Under the pieces are notes generated by a model, which saw only the letters and a program-made list of their open reading frames with translations, was not told where the DNA came from and ran no database searches. From Armatimonadota bacterium (GTDB lineage: Bacteria > Sysuimicrobiota > Sysuimicrobiia > Sysuimicrobiales > Humicultoraceae), in NCBI GenBank assembly GCA_031081585.1, contig JAVHLY010000001.1, positions 159,722-200,080 on the forward strand: a DNA stretch of 40,359 nucleotides, in the 5' to 3' direction. A program made the position numbers and the translations under genes. Below are positions 39,861 through 40,359 of this stretch, piece by piece; the first letter of the stretch is position 1; each line of letters begins with the position of its first letter.

Positions 39861-40359
39861 CTACCGGGTCGCCGGCAGGGCAGCGTACCAGCCCTCGGCC
39901 AAGGTGCGGGCGGCACCGCGCAAACCGCGGTCGTCTGGCCGAAGGGGGCGTGGCACAGGACGTCGCCGACAGCTTGCCCCTTGGCGAATTGCAGCTCGTA
40001 CCCCCCGTCGGGGTACCGCGTGAAGGCGGCGGAACGGCCCACCGCGCCGGGATGGAGGGAGTGCTGTTGCCGGACCTCGGTACGAAAGGCCTCCACCCAC
40101 TCGGCGGTGTGTTCGGGTGTGGCAAAAAACATGTAGGTGGCCTCCACCACGTGCGTGGGGTCGACGCGCAGGCCGTACCGACGCATCGTGACCTCGTCCA
40201 CTCCGCCCCGCTGCAACGCGGCCAGCACCCTCACGGGATCCTTGGCGGTGTCGGCCAGGGCCCAGGCGTGTGGCGGGAGGACTGCGGTGCCGCGGACGGG
40301 CCCGACGCCGGCTGCCACCGGGGTCGGGGGGAGCATCGAGGCGAGACGCGCGGGGAGGG
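39861..40359 (-). CDS. Unrecognised protein, N-terminus outside window, probable frameshift near its end
   Basis: The minus-strand frame is open from the window edge; an ATG at 40336 is internal to it. It encodes an unknown protein with HVVEATYMFFATPEHTAEWV, EAFRTEVRQQHSLHP, FTRYPDGGYELQFAKGQAVG and DVLCHAPFGQ. After about 39930 its codon use becomes poor, while a neighbouring frame offers GLRGAARTLAEGWYAALPATR with good third positions and stops at TAG 39861, so one base may be missing. Left uncorrected, the frame would run on through the next gene. No domain was recognised. Confidence 0.5.
   Translation of the reverse strand, partial: PPRASRLDAPPDPGGSRRRARPRHRSPPATRLGPGRHRQGSREGAGRVAAGRSGRGHDASVRPARRPHARGGGHLHVFCHTRTHRRVGGGLSYRGPATALPPSRRGGPFRRLHAVPRRGVRAAIRQGASCRRRPVPRPLRPDDRGLRGAARTLAEGWYAALPATR

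Noticed and set aside
39284-40336. One continuous 350-residue minus-strand protein
   Set aside because: Its two ends belong to different genes; the middle has poor codon use, while a separate frame there encodes the signal peptide of the PsbP-like protein.

Overview
The window is very GC-rich DNA (about 70% by eye) with dense genes, many GTG starts and short or overlapping junctions. The gene order (R3H-type ATPase, thymidylate kinase, a DarA-type cyclic-di-AMP receptor, DNA polymerase III delta'), an ANTAR/HisKA_2 two-component pair and 11-bp Pho direct repeats of the Streptomyces/Bacillus type point to a Gram-positive-related (Terrabacteria-like) high-GC bacterium. An endonuclease Q gene, a geranylgeranyl-reductase-family gene and a coenzyme-F420-type oxidoreductase suggest an environmental, possibly thermophilic, deep-branching lineage. 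No rRNA, tRNA, CRISPR array, insertion sequence or phage gene was seen, so the taxonomy stays an inference.

Region 1 (1-8693): the C-terminal part of a YibE/F membrane protein; a minus-strand operon of a DUF192 secreted protein, a PdtaS-like sensor kinase and a PdtaR-like ANTAR regulator; a decayed tail of a lipid kinase; then plus-strand genes for a geranylgeranyl-reductase-family flavoprotein, endonuclease Q, an RlmI-type rRNA methyltransferase and a glyoxalase-like protein. Region 2 (8667-12546): a promoter and structured leader with a strong hairpin precede the R3H ATPase, tmk, darA and holB. Region 3 (12586-16953): a minus-strand operon of Nudix hydrolase, endonuclease IV and a Kef-type antiporter, divergent from a trans-sulfuration PLP enzyme.

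Region 4 (17000-24770) is a phosphate regulon and holds the most unusual gene: a PhoU-like DUF47 domain fused to a PhoB-type winged helix, with no receiver domain. Arrays of 11-bp Pho-box repeats lie directly before this gene (3 units) and before pstS (5 units), each ending 5 bp from a -10-like hexamer. pstS, long-form pstC and pstA, pstB and phoU follow. This looks like a one-component circuit in which a PhoU-type domain is wired straight to DNA.

Region 5 (24833-27491): a minus-strand BatA-like VWA membrane protein and a DHA2-family drug exporter. Region 6 (27628-38500) is a catabolic cluster: an XRE-cupin regulator with an AT-rich operator, a creatininase with all metal ligands, two diverged ureohydrolases, a complete BMP-type ABC importer, an F420-type oxidoreductase, a TRZ/ATZ-type amidohydrolase and a decayed cytosine-deaminase-like amidohydrolase. 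A route for creatinine or related guanidino and cyclic-amidine compounds is the best reading. No canonical creatinase is present, and a ureohydrolase could take that step.

Region 7 (38500-40359) is a ragged minus-strand stretch: a short unrecognised reading frame, a DUF3592 membrane protein, a PsbP-like secreted protein broken by one base, and a gene entering from beyond the window that also appears frameshifted. It is either decaying or poorly resolved sequence.
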